From contig NZ_CAAAIA010000001.1 of assembly GCF_900639875.1 (NCBI RefSeq), positions 1 through 64,000 of the forward strand: 64,000 nucleotides of DNA. The letters are read 5' to 3'. The notes beneath the pieces were generated by a model. The model made no database searches. It was not told the DNA's origin and was given only the letters and a program-made list of their open reading frames with translations. Made by a program: the position numbers and the translations under genes. Positions 8,606 through 16,938 of this stretch are shown here, one piece after another. Source of the DNA: Legionella impletisoli (GTDB taxonomy: Bacteria > Pseudomonadota > Gammaproteobacteria > Legionellales > Legionellaceae). Position 1 is the first letter of the stretch. The number at the start of each line of letters is the position of its first letter.

Positions 8606-8634
8606 ACTATACTCATAATGAATTAAAGGAACAA
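8606..8634 (-). promoter_or_regulatory. Promoter of the cdd-punA-deoC unit
   Basis: On the minus strand, TTGTTC (8629-8634) and TATAGT (8606-8611) are separated by exactly 17 bases. The cdd ATG lies about 25 bases further on. I saw no clear operator for a nucleoside-responsive regulator. Confidence 0.5.
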
Positions 8635-8651
8635 GGATTTACCTAAATTTT

Positions 8652-9437
8652 TTAAAACTTAAGCTCAGGCGGTTCTAAACTGAGGTCGGGTCCGCTTATT
8701 GAGGTTTGTGGTGCAGATTTCCATAGAGGATCTGACCTATTAGATTCGGTTTCTTCAATTAAGCATTCTAAAGCTCGCTCGGATTGCCCTCCGATTCGAG
8801 CGGATATTCCAGAGTAACTTGCTTTAGGAAGTACATCCGGTTCAAATTTAGTAAACGTGCATTGTTTCCAGTAATAAAAAGCAAGAAGCGTTAATGCATT
8901 TCCATAGAGTGCAGACAACACCAACGTGGCGATCGCTGCGGGAGGAAACAAAACGGCAACGGTTGTTGCAACTGCTGTGATAAGACTAACTACCAAGGCA
9001 GCCATGGTATATCGTAAGTACATGGCCTGCCGTTCATAAGAGAAACCTTCTTCATAGGCGGGAGGATGTTTGAAACGATGATATTCACTGATGGCCCAGA
9101 TCATATTGCTTAATGTAAATAGCCATACTGAAACAAGAATCAACGCTGGATTGATTAGACATAAAATGGTCGAAAACAAACCAACGAGGGAAGCAAGCTG
9201 GTATTGTTCTTTAAACTCTGTAAACCCATACCAACGATCGCGCTTGCGAGGATGATTAGGATAAAAGATTGTGGCAGCATACCATGCTATATAACCGACC
9301 AAGTAAGCTAATAAAGACATCAAATCAAGAATTGGCCGGATCGCTAAGACTGGAATGTATCTTAGCTTTGATAAAAACAAGCCGCCAAGGAATAAATTTC
9401 CGCTTATTTTATCTAAAAATATTGCCTTTTTATTCAA
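8652..9437 (-). CDS. Multi-pass membrane protein of unknown function
   Basis: The 261-residue protein has about five to six hydrophobic segments (around 15-60, 80-115, 140-160 and 165-190). A hydrophilic, acidic and Ser-rich tail of about 65 residues ends in PPELKF. No known domain is recognised. The start is a TTG at 9435-9437, chosen because AAAGGAG lies 8 bases upstream and no ATG or GTG is in frame before the preceding stop. It lies alone between cdd and the tandem array. In Legionellales such lineage-specific proteins are sometimes secreted effectors, but nothing here proves that. Confidence 0.65.
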   Translation of the reverse strand: MNKKAIFLDKISGNLFLGGLFLSKLRYIPVLAIRPILDLMSLLAYLVGYIAWYAATIFYPNHPRKRDRWYGFTEFKEQYQLASLVGLFSTILCLINPALILVSVWLFTLSNMIWAISEYHRFKHPPAYEEGFSYERQAMYLRYTMAALVVSLITAVATTVAVLFPPAAIATLVLSALYGNALTLLAFYYWKQCTFTKFEPDVLPKASYSGISARIGGQSERALECLIEETESNRSDPLWKSAPQTSISGPDLSLEPPELKF

Positions 9438-9531
9438 AGCAGCAACTCCTTTGATAGAATGTTCATCATTTCAGAAAAGCAGTCCAAATTCAATCTTTAA
9501 TCTGTAACATAGGGCCTTGGCCCAACAAGTC

Positions 9532-10034
9532 GTACGCTTTAACCTAATACACCCCAATGTGCTTTGGCTTGACCAAAGCATCCACTCTGATGCTAGAGCG
9601 TTACTTCGAACCTGGATACCTCGGACAAGCCGAGGTATGTAGGGGGTTAGGAAAAATCGTACGCTTTAACCTAATACACCCCAACGTGCTTTGGCTTGAC
9701 CAAAGCATCCACTCTGATGCTAGAGCGTTACTTCGAACCTGGATACCTCGGACAAGCCGAGGTATGTAGGGGGTTAGGAAAAATCGTACGCTTTAACCTA
9801 ATACACCCCAACGTGCTTTGGCTTGACCAAATTATCCACTCTGATGCTAGAGCGTTACTTCGAACCTGGATACCTCGGACAAGCCGAGGTACGTAGGGGG
9901 TTAGGAAAAATCGTACGCTTTAACCTAATACACCCCAACGTGCTTTGGCTTGACCAAAGCATCCACTCTGATGCTAGAGCGTTACTTCGAACATGGATAC
10001 CTCGGACAAGCCGAGGTAAGTAGGGGGTTAGGAT
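9532..10034. repeat. Tandem array, about four copies of a 127-bp unit
   Basis: Units start at 9532, 9659, 9786 and 9913 and are almost identical; each runs from GTACGCTTTAACC to GGGGGTTAGGA. Each unit can form three hairpins: GCTTTGG-cttga-CCAAAGC, GCATC-cactct-GATGC and ACCTCGG-acaag-CCGAGGT. The third unit has lost the first hairpin (ATTATCC in place of AGCATCC). Open frames cross the array, but 127 is not divisible by 3, so they shift frame from unit to unit and are unlikely to be coding. Confidence 0.95.
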
Positions 10035-10042
10035 AAAAAGTA

Positions 10043-10723
10043 TTAACTATTAAATAAGTAACCAAATCCCCGCACGGTTTTAATCCATTCTTCCTCATCT
10101 GAGTTATGACCAAGCTTATTGCGTAAATTACTGATATGGACATCAATGCTCCGATCATAAGCAGTATATTCTCTGCCTAGAGCATATTCTGTTAACTCTT
10201 CTTTTGAGAAAGCTTGGCCTGGTGATTTGATGAGCATTTCAAGAATATTAAACTCCGCATTGGTTAGCTCTATGGGTTGATTATCAACAGTAATGATTCG
10301 TTGGGCACAATCGACAACAATATTGCCTACTTCGATTACAGGCCTTGATACAGGAGATTTTTTAGTTCGCCTTAAAAGTGCTCGAAGACGTGCTACCAGT
10401 TCTCTGGGACTACAAGGTTTTGCAATATAATCATCTGCACCAATTTCAAACCCAATGGTTCGATCAATGTCATCATCTCGGGCTGTAAGTATTAATACTG
10501 GGGTTTCAATATGTTCTCGGATAGATTTCAAAACCTGAAAGCCATTTAGTTTAGGTAAAAGCACATCCAAGATGATCGCATCAAAAGACTGATTTAGCGC
10601 TTTTTTAAGCGCTACTTCGCCATCATGAACACTGGTAACATCAAATCCTTCCGTTTCAAGATAATGTGCCACAAGGGTAGTTACCTCAGGGTCTTCATCC
10701 GCAACCAAAATTTTTCGATTCAT
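10043..10723 (-). CDS. OmpR-family response regulator (CpxR-like)
   Basis: The 226-residue protein has an N-terminal receiver domain with the acidic pocket DED near residues 9-11. The phospho-acceptor Asp is in ILDVLLPKLNG (about 53) and the conserved Lys in YIAKP (about 104). A C-terminal winged-helix DNA-binding domain follows, with DRSIDVHISNLRNKLG. The SPRELVARLRALLRR linker is CpxR-like. No sensor kinase is adjacent. Its start lies 12 bases after the end of corC, with AAAGGA in front of the ATG, so it seems to be the fourth gene of the phoH-ybeY-corC operon. Confidence 0.88.
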   Translation of the reverse strand: MNRKILVADEDPEVTTLVAHYLETEGFDVTSVHDGEVALKKALNQSFDAIILDVLLPKLNGFQVLKSIREHIETPVLILTARDDDIDRTIGFEIGADDYIAKPCSPRELVARLRALLRRTKKSPVSRPVIEVGNIVVDCAQRIITVDNQPIELTNAEFNILEMLIKSPGQAFSKEELTEYALGREYTAYDRSIDVHISNLRNKLGHNSDEEEWIKTVRGFGYLFNS

Positions 10724-10735
10724 AACATGATTCCT

Positions 10736-11566
10736 TTACGTTTTGGAGCGTTGATCCATGCACTCGACTAACTTGATGCGCCGAGCATCGGCATTCAGTA
10801 TTTTAAATTCAAATTTATCAATCAATATGGTTTCACCGCGCTTGGGTAAGTAGCCAAAGTTCGCCATTAGGATTCCTCCAATGGTATCGTAATTATCGGC
10901 ACTGAATTCGGCGTTCATGTGTTCATTAAACTCTTCAATGGGGGTATGTGCTTTTACGATATAGCGATGGTTCCCATGCGATTTAATATAGGCTTCCTCA
11001 TCAATATCAAATTCATCTTCAATATCACCAACAATTTGTTCAATAATGTCTTCTATGGTTACAAAACCTGCCACTGAACCGTATTCATCCACGACAATCG
11101 CCATGTGATTACGATTGCTACGAAATTCACTCAATAAAGAATTGAGGCTCTTACTTTCGGGCACAAACGTCACTTCTCGTGCAATATCAAATAGATCGAA
11201 TTCAGGATCGGATTGGCCTTGAAATCGCAGCAAGTCTTTTGCATGCAAAATACCGACTACTTCATCTTTGCTGTCGCCCGTTACCGGAAATCGAGAGTGG
11301 CCTGACTGAGACACAATGGCAATAATTTCCGGGAGTTCGGCATCCTGAGGGACGCAGGTCATTTGTTGTTTTGGCAACATAATATCCCGGACTTTCATTT
11401 GAGTAAAAATAATCACGCCTTCAATCATCGCCAACGTTTCAGCATCAATTAAAGACCGGATCTGGGCATCTCTTAATAAATTGATTAATTGTTCCTTATT
11501 TTGTGGTTCAACTTGTAAAAATTGTTTTAAACGGTTAAACCAATTAGTATCCTCTTCTTTAGTCAC
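10736..11566 (-). CDS. corC: CBS-domain Mg2+/Co2+ efflux family protein CorC
   Basis: The 276-residue protein has a paired CBS domain (VRDIMLPKQQM onward, and the FVTIEDIIEQIVGDIEDEFD segment) and a C-terminal CorC/HlyC domain. It lacks the N-terminal DUF21 membrane domain of longer homologues, like E. coli YbeX/CorC. E. coli CorC has been linked to Co2+/Mg2+ efflux with CorA and to ribosome health. It overlaps the end of ybeY by 8 bases, the usual ybeZ-ybeY-ybeX order. Confidence 0.9.
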   Translation of the reverse strand: MTKEEDTNWFNRLKQFLQVEPQNKEQLINLLRDAQIRSLIDAETLAMIEGVIIFTQMKVRDIMLPKQQMTCVPQDAELPEIIAIVSQSGHSRFPVTGDSKDEVVGILHAKDLLRFQGQSDPEFDLFDIAREVTFVPESKSLNSLLSEFRSNRNHMAIVVDEYGSVAGFVTIEDIIEQIVGDIEDEFDIDEEAYIKSHGNHRYIVKAHTPIEEFNEHMNAEFSADNYDTIGGILMANFGYLPKRGETILIDKFEFKILNADARRIKLVECMDQRSKT

Positions 11567-12035
11567 TCTCTATATCCTCGTGATGGTATGGGTCGTCATA
11601 TCCTAGTTTTGCTAGTAACTGAGTTTCGATGGGTTGCATAATATCTGCATCTTCTTCGTGAATATGATCATAACCTAGTAAATGCAACACGCCATGAATG
11701 ACAATATGAGCCCAATGTGCTTCTAAAGGTTTATTGAGCAATTCACTTTCCTGCCTTAATATGGCAGGGCAAATGATCACATCTCCAAGCAACGGCACAT
11801 CCAATTCAATTTCTTTGGGTAGATTTGAAGGAAAAGAAAGTACGTTCGTGGGTTTATCTTGATGGCGATATTGTCGATTTAAGTGCTGAATTTCGTTAAG
11901 TGATACCAATCGAAGTGTGATTTCGCCACGGTTAAGTTGATGAGTTAAAGCCATTTTTGCCCATTGACTGAGCGTCGCATCTGGGACAGGCGCTTCTTCT
12001 TCGCTCGCATGCTGTATATCGATATGAACCGTCAT
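11559..12035 (-). CDS. ybeY: Endoribonuclease YbeY (rRNA maturation factor)
   Basis: YbeY is a metal-dependent RNase needed for 16S rRNA 3'-end maturation and 70S quality control. The 158-residue protein carries the metal motif H-x3-H-x5-H in HIVIHGVLHLLGYDH. The conserved TNVLSFP segment lies upstream. Length is normal (E. coli 155). It starts 3 bases after the phoH stop codon and overlaps corC by 8 bases. Confidence 0.94.
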   Translation of the reverse strand: MTVHIDIQHASEEEAPVPDATLSQWAKMALTHQLNRGEITLRLVSLNEIQHLNRQYRHQDKPTNVLSFPSNLPKEIELDVPLLGDVIICPAILRQESELLNKPLEAHWAHIVIHGVLHLLGYDHIHEEDADIMQPIETQLLAKLGYDDPYHHEDIESD

Positions 12036-12038
12036 TTT

Positions 12039-12986
12039 TTATGAATTGCCCTTTTCGTTTTCATAACAGTCAATAATTTTAGAAACCAAAGGATGGCGCA
12101 CGACCTCTCGGCTCGAAAACTTAAAAATTCCAATTCCTTCCGTTTTGTCTAACAAGGAAATCGCATGAGAAAGTCCTGACTCGGTTCCTTTAGGTAAGTC
12201 AATTTGAGTACTGTCCCCAGTCACCACCGCTTTTGATCCAAAACCGATACGCGTTAAAAACATTTTCATCTGCAATACCGTCGTGTTCTGAGCTTCATCT
12301 AAAATCACAAAGGCTTCATTTAAAGTACGGCCGCGCATAAACGCTAATGGCAAGACTTCGATCACATCACTTTGAATCAGTTTCTGCGCTTCTTTAAATC
12401 CCATCATTTCGTATAAAGCATCATAAATAGGGCGCAAATACGGCAATACTTTTTCAACCAAATCGCCGGGTAAAAATCCGAGTTTTTCACCTGCTTCTAC
12501 TGCTGGACGCACAAAGACTAATCGTTGCACTTCACCTTTTTCAAGGCATTCAATGGCTTTGGCCACGGCAAGATAGGTTTTTCCCGTTCCAGCAGGACCA
12601 ACAGAAAAGGTTAAATCATGTTGATCGATGCCTTTTAAGTATTCAGATTGTTTTGCGTTTCTAGGGATAATAGATTTTCGACTTAATTGAATAGGTTTCG
12701 TCATTTCGATTTGCTCTTCGTCATGATTTAATAAGGATAAAATCGTATGCGATGAAATAGGATTTGTAGCATAGGTGTGCAATTTGGCTAGCATTGACTT
12801 AGCACGCCCAACGCTTTCAGCACACCACCCATGCACCATAATGGTATCATTTCCAGGGTTGATTTTGACGTTAAAAAAAGACTCTAGAAGTTGAATATTT
12901 TGATGCAAGGAACCGCATAAATTGGCTAATTCCAGCGCATTAAAGGAAGGTGTAGATAATAATTCGTTAAACGGTGTACTGCTCAA
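12039..12986 (-). CDS. ybeZ: PhoH-like ATPase (YbeZ)
   Basis: This P-loop ATPase of the PhoH family acts with YbeY in RNA metabolism. The 315-residue protein has an N-terminal KH-like part, Walker A GPAGTGKT near residues 133-140 and Walker B FVILDEAQN. The conserved TGDSTQIDLP sensor stretch is also clear. The start seems to be a TTG (12984-12986): an in-frame stop lies two codons upstream and no ATG or GTG occurs in between. There is no good Shine-Dalgarno site, so the exact start is uncertain. It heads the ybeZ-ybeY-corC-regulator operon. Confidence 0.92.
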   Translation of the reverse strand: MSSTPFNELLSTPSFNALELANLCGSLHQNIQLLESFFNVKINPGNDTIMVHGWCAESVGRAKSMLAKLHTYATNPISSHTILSLLNHDEEQIEMTKPIQLSRKSIIPRNAKQSEYLKGIDQHDLTFSVGPAGTGKTYLAVAKAIECLEKGEVQRLVFVRPAVEAGEKLGFLPGDLVEKVLPYLRPIYDALYEMMGFKEAQKLIQSDVIEVLPLAFMRGRTLNEAFVILDEAQNTTVLQMKMFLTRIGFGSKAVVTGDSTQIDLPKGTESGLSHAISLLDKTEGIGIFKFSSREVVRHPLVSKIIDCYENEKGNS

Positions 12987-13149
12987 TGTGTTATTAATGT
13001 TTAATTAGTATATTATTAGGATAGTTATACGTTTAAAATTACGCAAGTTAAATCGCGCTTAGTATAATGTTAAACGAGATGATTAGCTAGTAACTTATAC
13101 GGTAGGGTATGATTTTTGAAGGCGTCGCTCTGTGTAATAAGTCGTTCTG

Positions 13150-13185
13150 TGTAATAAAAGGAATAACCGGGCTTTACAGCCCAGT
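13150..13185 (-). terminator. Rho-independent-type terminator of the 13195 gene
   Basis: Read on the minus strand, ACTGGGCT-gtaa-AGCCCGGT (13166-13185; one mismatched pair) is followed by TATTCCTTTTATTA. It lies just past the stop codon of the gene ending at 13195. Confidence 0.5.
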
Positions 13186-13194
13186 TTGTGCTTG

Positions 13195-13917
13195 TTATTG
13201 GGATAAGCTAGGCTCAACAATACCAACTTCAGTAGAGGATGAAGAAGTTGGAACTTCTTTGATTACGTTAGCCGCTTCTTCCCCTTTACGACGCAGATAA
13301 TGGCCTCCAGCAAATAAGCCTGCCCCAGCTGCCAAAGATCCTGTGGCACCAATCGCTCCGATGGCTAACAAGCCAGGTGTAACCTTTATGCTTTCACCTA
13401 CGCATAGAGCGACCAAAAGACAAAAGCCAGATAAGCCTGTACAAAAAGCAAGAGAAATGGCAAGAGATATCAAGACTATGCCTGCAAGCAGCATAAGGAT
13501 GCTCGCTACTCTCATGCCAGGACTACTCATCGCCTTAAGATAAAAGCTAGGCGTAATCGAACCAGAATCACTATGTTCAGGTAAGTTCGGTGATTCTCCA
13601 GACTTCCCTGAAGCGGCTGGCTGAGGCGTCAATGCTTTAGTCATTGACCAGGTTATCTCCGCTTCAAAATCTTCTTTTGTCTTTTTTGATGTTAACGCGT
13701 CATTATAAATTTTATTAGCGAGTTCGGATGCCTTTGCATCAATATCTTCATCAGTCGAGGTACTAGAAGAGGTTACTCTACGATATAGTATTTGAAACGT
13801 TTGGATATATTGTTCATACAACCCTTTTTTTTCTTTTTCGTCTTGTTCAGTAAATACCTTACCGGCTAAACAGCTAAGCTTGGCTATTTCTGTTACTGAG
13901 TTAGGGCTGTGCGCCAT
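13195..13917 (-). CDS. Unknown protein with two C-terminal membrane segments
   Basis: The 240-residue protein has a hydrophilic helical N-terminal half and a Ser/Pro-rich linker (about 95-120). Two strongly hydrophobic Gly/Ala/Leu-rich segments follow (about 135-172 and 178-205), then LRRK and a Ser-rich tail (TSSSSTE). I recognise no family. The ATG is preceded by TTGGAG at good distance. Domain layout resembles lineage-specific Legionellales proteins, some of which insert into host membranes; this is only an analogy. Confidence 0.65.
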   Translation of the reverse strand: MAHSPNSVTEIAKLSCLAGKVFTEQDEKEKKGLYEQYIQTFQILYRRVTSSSTSTDEDIDAKASELANKIYNDALTSKKTKEDFEAEITWSMTKALTPQPAASGKSGESPNLPEHSDSGSITPSFYLKAMSSPGMRVASILMLLAGIVLISLAISLAFCTGLSGFCLLVALCVGESIKVTPGLLAIGAIGATGSLAAGAGLFAGGHYLRRKGEEAANVIKEVPTSSSSTEVGIVEPSLSQ

Positions 13918-14179
13918 GGATACTCCAAAAGTTAATAAAAAATCAAATATTAATATAATTGCACATATTGAGTCAATATTGAATAAGTGAGGGCGAGCCC
14001 AGAGTTTCCCATTATGTTCTTTTGTTTGTTAGATAATATAACCTGTGAGGCAATGAGAGAACGGGAGTACCTAGATGTTCCATAGGGAATAGCTTATAAT
14101 TACATCACTATTTATAGCATCTCTTGTCGTGCAATCTTGTTATGAAGCACCTATAAAATAAAGGTTATTTCACTTCGCC

Positions 14180-15004
14180 ATGATTGATTTACATTGCCAT
14201 AGCATCTATTCCGATGGCACTCATACTCCAGAAGAGCTAATCGCTATGGGCGTTCAGGCTGGTCTTAAGGTTTTAGCTTTAACCGATCATGATTCAATGG
14301 CAGGGGTTAACGAATTGTTAACTGCTGGTGCTGGTAAAATGCACATCATCAACGGGATTGAATTAAGCACACGCTGGAAAAAACATGAATTACACATTAT
14401 TGGGTTAAATATTCCTCTCGATGATGTAAGTTTCAATGCCTTAATTGCTCGACAGCGCGAAAACCGACATGCTCGTGCTCTGGAAATCGCCTCGAAACTT
14501 GCTTCATTTGGAGTCGAGGATGCTTATGAAAAAGCTTGCGCTGTTGCCGGACATGAGCAGGTAGCACGGCCGCATTTTGCAAAAGTATTGATGAATGAGG
14601 GAATCACGGATTCGTTACAAAGCGGGTTTAATCGCCTTCTTGGACGAGGTAAGCCTGCTTATGTTGTAACGCCATGGGTCGAAATGGACGAGGCTGTCAA
14701 ATCCATTGCGCTGGCTGGAGGACAGGCGGTGATTGCTCATCCTTTAAAGTATTCATTGACTCGAACAAAACTAAATGAGTTAATCAAGTCTTTCAAAGAA
14801 TCTGGCGGTGTAGGCATGGAGGTTGTCTCGGGTGAGACGATGGATATCCAAGTGAGTGAATTGGTGAAGCTTTGTAATCGTTATGACTTGTTGGCCTCTT
14901 CTGGCTCTGATTTTCATGGTGAGCAAGTCTCTAGAATTCGCCTTGGTCAGCAGCGACCTTTGCCTTTAAACTGTACACCGATATGGAATGAATGGACATT
15001 TTAA
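14180..15004 (+). CDS. rnm: PHP-domain 5'-3' exoribonuclease (RNase AM / TrpH family)
   Basis: The E. coli homologue (YciV, formerly TrpH) is a 5'-3' exonuclease acting on short RNA and on rRNA 5' ends. The 274-residue PHP-fold protein begins with the metal motif DLHCHSIYSDG (3-13). It continues with LTDHDSM, AHPLKYS and a final SGSDFHG, all metal-ligand motifs of the family. Length is normal (E. coli 293). It starts a long plus-strand run; yciO follows after 12 bases, the usual neighbour. Confidence 0.88.
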   Translation: MIDLHCHSIYSDGTHTPEELIAMGVQAGLKVLALTDHDSMAGVNELLTAGAGKMHIINGIELSTRWKKHELHIIGLNIPLDDVSFNALIARQRENRHARALEIASKLASFGVEDAYEKACAVAGHEQVARPHFAKVLMNEGITDSLQSGFNRLLGRGKPAYVVTPWVEMDEAVKSIALAGGQAVIAHPLKYSLTRTKLNELIKSFKESGGVGMEVVSGETMDIQVSELVKLCNRYDLLASSGSDFHGEQVSRIRLGQQRPLPLNCTPIWNEWTF

Positions 15005-15016
15005 ACCGAGGATTAT

Positions 15017-15637
15017 ATGACCCAGTTTTTTGCAATACACCCAGATAACCCCCAATCTAGGCTACTTCGTAAGGCCGTCTCGGTCATCGAAGAGGGCGGT
15101 ATTATTGTTTATCCCACCGACTCTGGGTATGCACTCGGATGTGCTTTAGGCAACAAGCCTGCCTTGGAGAAAATTCGAAGATTGCGTCAGCTTGATAAGC
15201 ATCATAACATGACGTTAGTGTGTCGGGATTTATCGCAATTAGGAACCTATGCACGGGTCAGTAATCCTATTTTTCGCTTGTTAAAAGCCTTCACGCCAGG
15301 TTCTTATACCTTTATTTTAAATGCCACCAGTGAAGTGCCAAGGCTGATGCTGCATCCTAAGAGGAAAACCTTAGGGCTTCGGGTTCCTGAAAATACCATC
15401 GCGTTGTCTTTATTAGAATGTCTTGATGCCCCATTGCTTAGTACAACGTTAATTTTACCTGGCGCTAGTGCGCCACTAAGCGAGCCTGATGCGATTCGCG
15501 ACTTACTTGGCAGTCAAATTGATTTAATTATTGATGGGGGTAATTGTTATCAACAGCCCACCACCGTCGTTGACTTAACCGGCGAATATCCAGTGATTGT
15601 TAGAGAAGGCAAAGGGGATCCAGAGCCTTTCAGGTAG
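15017..15637 (+). CDS. yciO: YciO (Sua5/YciO/YrdC family)
   Basis: The 206-residue protein has the YrdC-like fold, with the nucleotide-binding region IIVYPTDSGYALGCALG and the KHHNMTLVCRDLSQL segment. The related TsaC/Sua5 proteins make threonylcarbamoyl-AMP for tRNA t6A. YciO is the paralogue found next to rnm/trpH and was long thought not to replace TsaC, so its exact activity is left open. It lies between rnm and trpS. Confidence 0.85.
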   Translation: MTQFFAIHPDNPQSRLLRKAVSVIEEGGIIVYPTDSGYALGCALGNKPALEKIRRLRQLDKHHNMTLVCRDLSQLGTYARVSNPIFRLLKAFTPGSYTFILNATSEVPRLMLHPKRKTLGLRVPENTIALSLLECLDAPLLSTTLILPGASAPLSEPDAIRDLLGSQIDLIIDGGNCYQQPTTVVDLTGEYPVIVREGKGDPEPFR

Positions 15638-15723
15638 TATTTTTTTACAGATTTTAGTGAACGATTTAGATCGATGTCAGGACGAATAGTCCTAGTTTGA
15701 ATTTAGAAAAATTGAGGATTTGA

Positions 15724-16938
15724 ATGTCAGCGTTATTCAGTGCCAACAAACGAGTTGTTTCCGGAATGAGGGCCAGTGGAAAATTACATCTAGGACATTA
15801 TCATGGTGTATTAAAAAATTGGATTAAATTGCAACATCAATTTGATTGTTATTTTTTTGTAGCGGATTGGCATGCGCTTACAACGCATTATGAGGAACCA
15901 GGAAAAATTGAAGAAAACCTCTGGGACATGGTTATTGATTGGTTAGCTTGCGGTGTTAACCCAAGCTTGTCTCATGTATTTATACAGTCTTGGGTTCCTG
16001 AACACGCTGAGCTTCACCTGTTACTTTCGATGATTACACCGTTAGGTTGGCTTGAACGTGTACCTAGCTATAAAGAGCAGCAAGAAAAGTTACATGAAAA
16101 GGATTTATCCACCTATGGCTTTTTAGGATATCCCTTGTTACAAAGTGCCGATGTGTTGTTGTATCAGGCCGACTACGTACCCGTGGGTGAAGATCAAGCC
16201 CCCCATGTTGAATTAATTCGGGAAATAGCACGTCGGTTTAATTATTTATATGGTCGTGAGCCCAATTTTGAAGAAGCGGTTAACGAAGCCATCAAAAAAA
16301 TGGGCAAGAAAAATGGCAAACTATACACCGAGTTGCGCACAAAGTTTCAGCAAGAAGGTTGTCATGAATCCTTAAACACAGCAAAAGCGTTACTCACCAA
16401 CCAATCAAATCTTTCGATGGGCGATAAAGAGCGGTTACTAGGCTATTTAGATGGAACAGGAAAAATCATTCTGAATGAGCCTCAGGTCTTATTAACCGAA
16501 CACGCTAAAATGCCTGGGTTGGATGGACAGAAAATGTCTAAATCCTACAATAACACGATTAGCCTACGAGAAACCCCAGAGGACATTGAAAAGAAAATTT
16601 TAACGATGCCAACCGATCCTGCCCGCGTAAAACGTACGGATCCAGGCGAGCCTGAGCGTTGCCCATTGTGGCAATTTCATAAGGTTTATTCCAGTGAAGA
16701 AGTGAAAGCATGGGCTCAAACGGGGTGTCGAACAGCAGGTATTGGCTGTGTGGACTGTAAACGACCAGTGATTGATGCGATTCAAAATGAATTAAAACCG
16801 ATTCAAGCAAGTATTGCTGAATTCAAGCAAGATTTGGGATCCGTGAAACGCATTGTCGCTGAGGGAAGTGAACAAGCTCGAGAAGAAGCCAATAAAACAT
16901 TAACCGATGTTCGTGAAGCAATGGGACTGGATTATTGA
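15724..16938 (+). CDS. trpS: Tryptophan--tRNA ligase
   Basis: TrpS charges tRNA-Trp. The 404-residue class I synthetase has GMRASGKLHLGHYHG with the HIGH-type motif, and KMSKSYNN as the KMSKS motif near residues 266-273. It is longer than the E. coli enzyme (334) because of an insertion before KMSKS; this long form is known in Legionella, Coxiella and some other proteobacteria. Its stop codon TGA overlaps the scpA ATG (TGATG). Confidence 0.95.
   Translation: MSALFSANKRVVSGMRASGKLHLGHYHGVLKNWIKLQHQFDCYFFVADWHALTTHYEEPGKIEENLWDMVIDWLACGVNPSLSHVFIQSWVPEHAELHLLLSMITPLGWLERVPSYKEQQEKLHEKDLSTYGFLGYPLLQSADVLLYQADYVPVGEDQAPHVELIREIARRFNYLYGREPNFEEAVNEAIKKMGKKNGKLYTELRTKFQQEGCHESLNTAKALLTNQSNLSMGDKERLLGYLDGTGKIILNEPQVLLTEHAKMPGLDGQKMSKSYNNTISLRETPEDIEKKILTMPTDPARVKRTDPGEPERCPLWQFHKVYSSEEVKAWAQTGCRTAGIGCVDCKRPVIDAIQNELKPIQASIAEFKQDLGSVKRIVAEGSEQAREEANKTLTDVREAMGLDY

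Noticed and set aside
9557..10023. Three open frames of about 66-70 codons over the tandem array, giving nearly the same peptide
   Set aside because: The 127-bp unit shifts frame at each copy, the frames start within repeats without ribosome sites, and the hairpin structure explains the sequence better.
13109..13300. A 63-codon plus-strand frame over the end of the two-TM protein gene
   Set aside because: It crosses the terminator hairpin, overlaps a better-supported gene and has no ribosome site.
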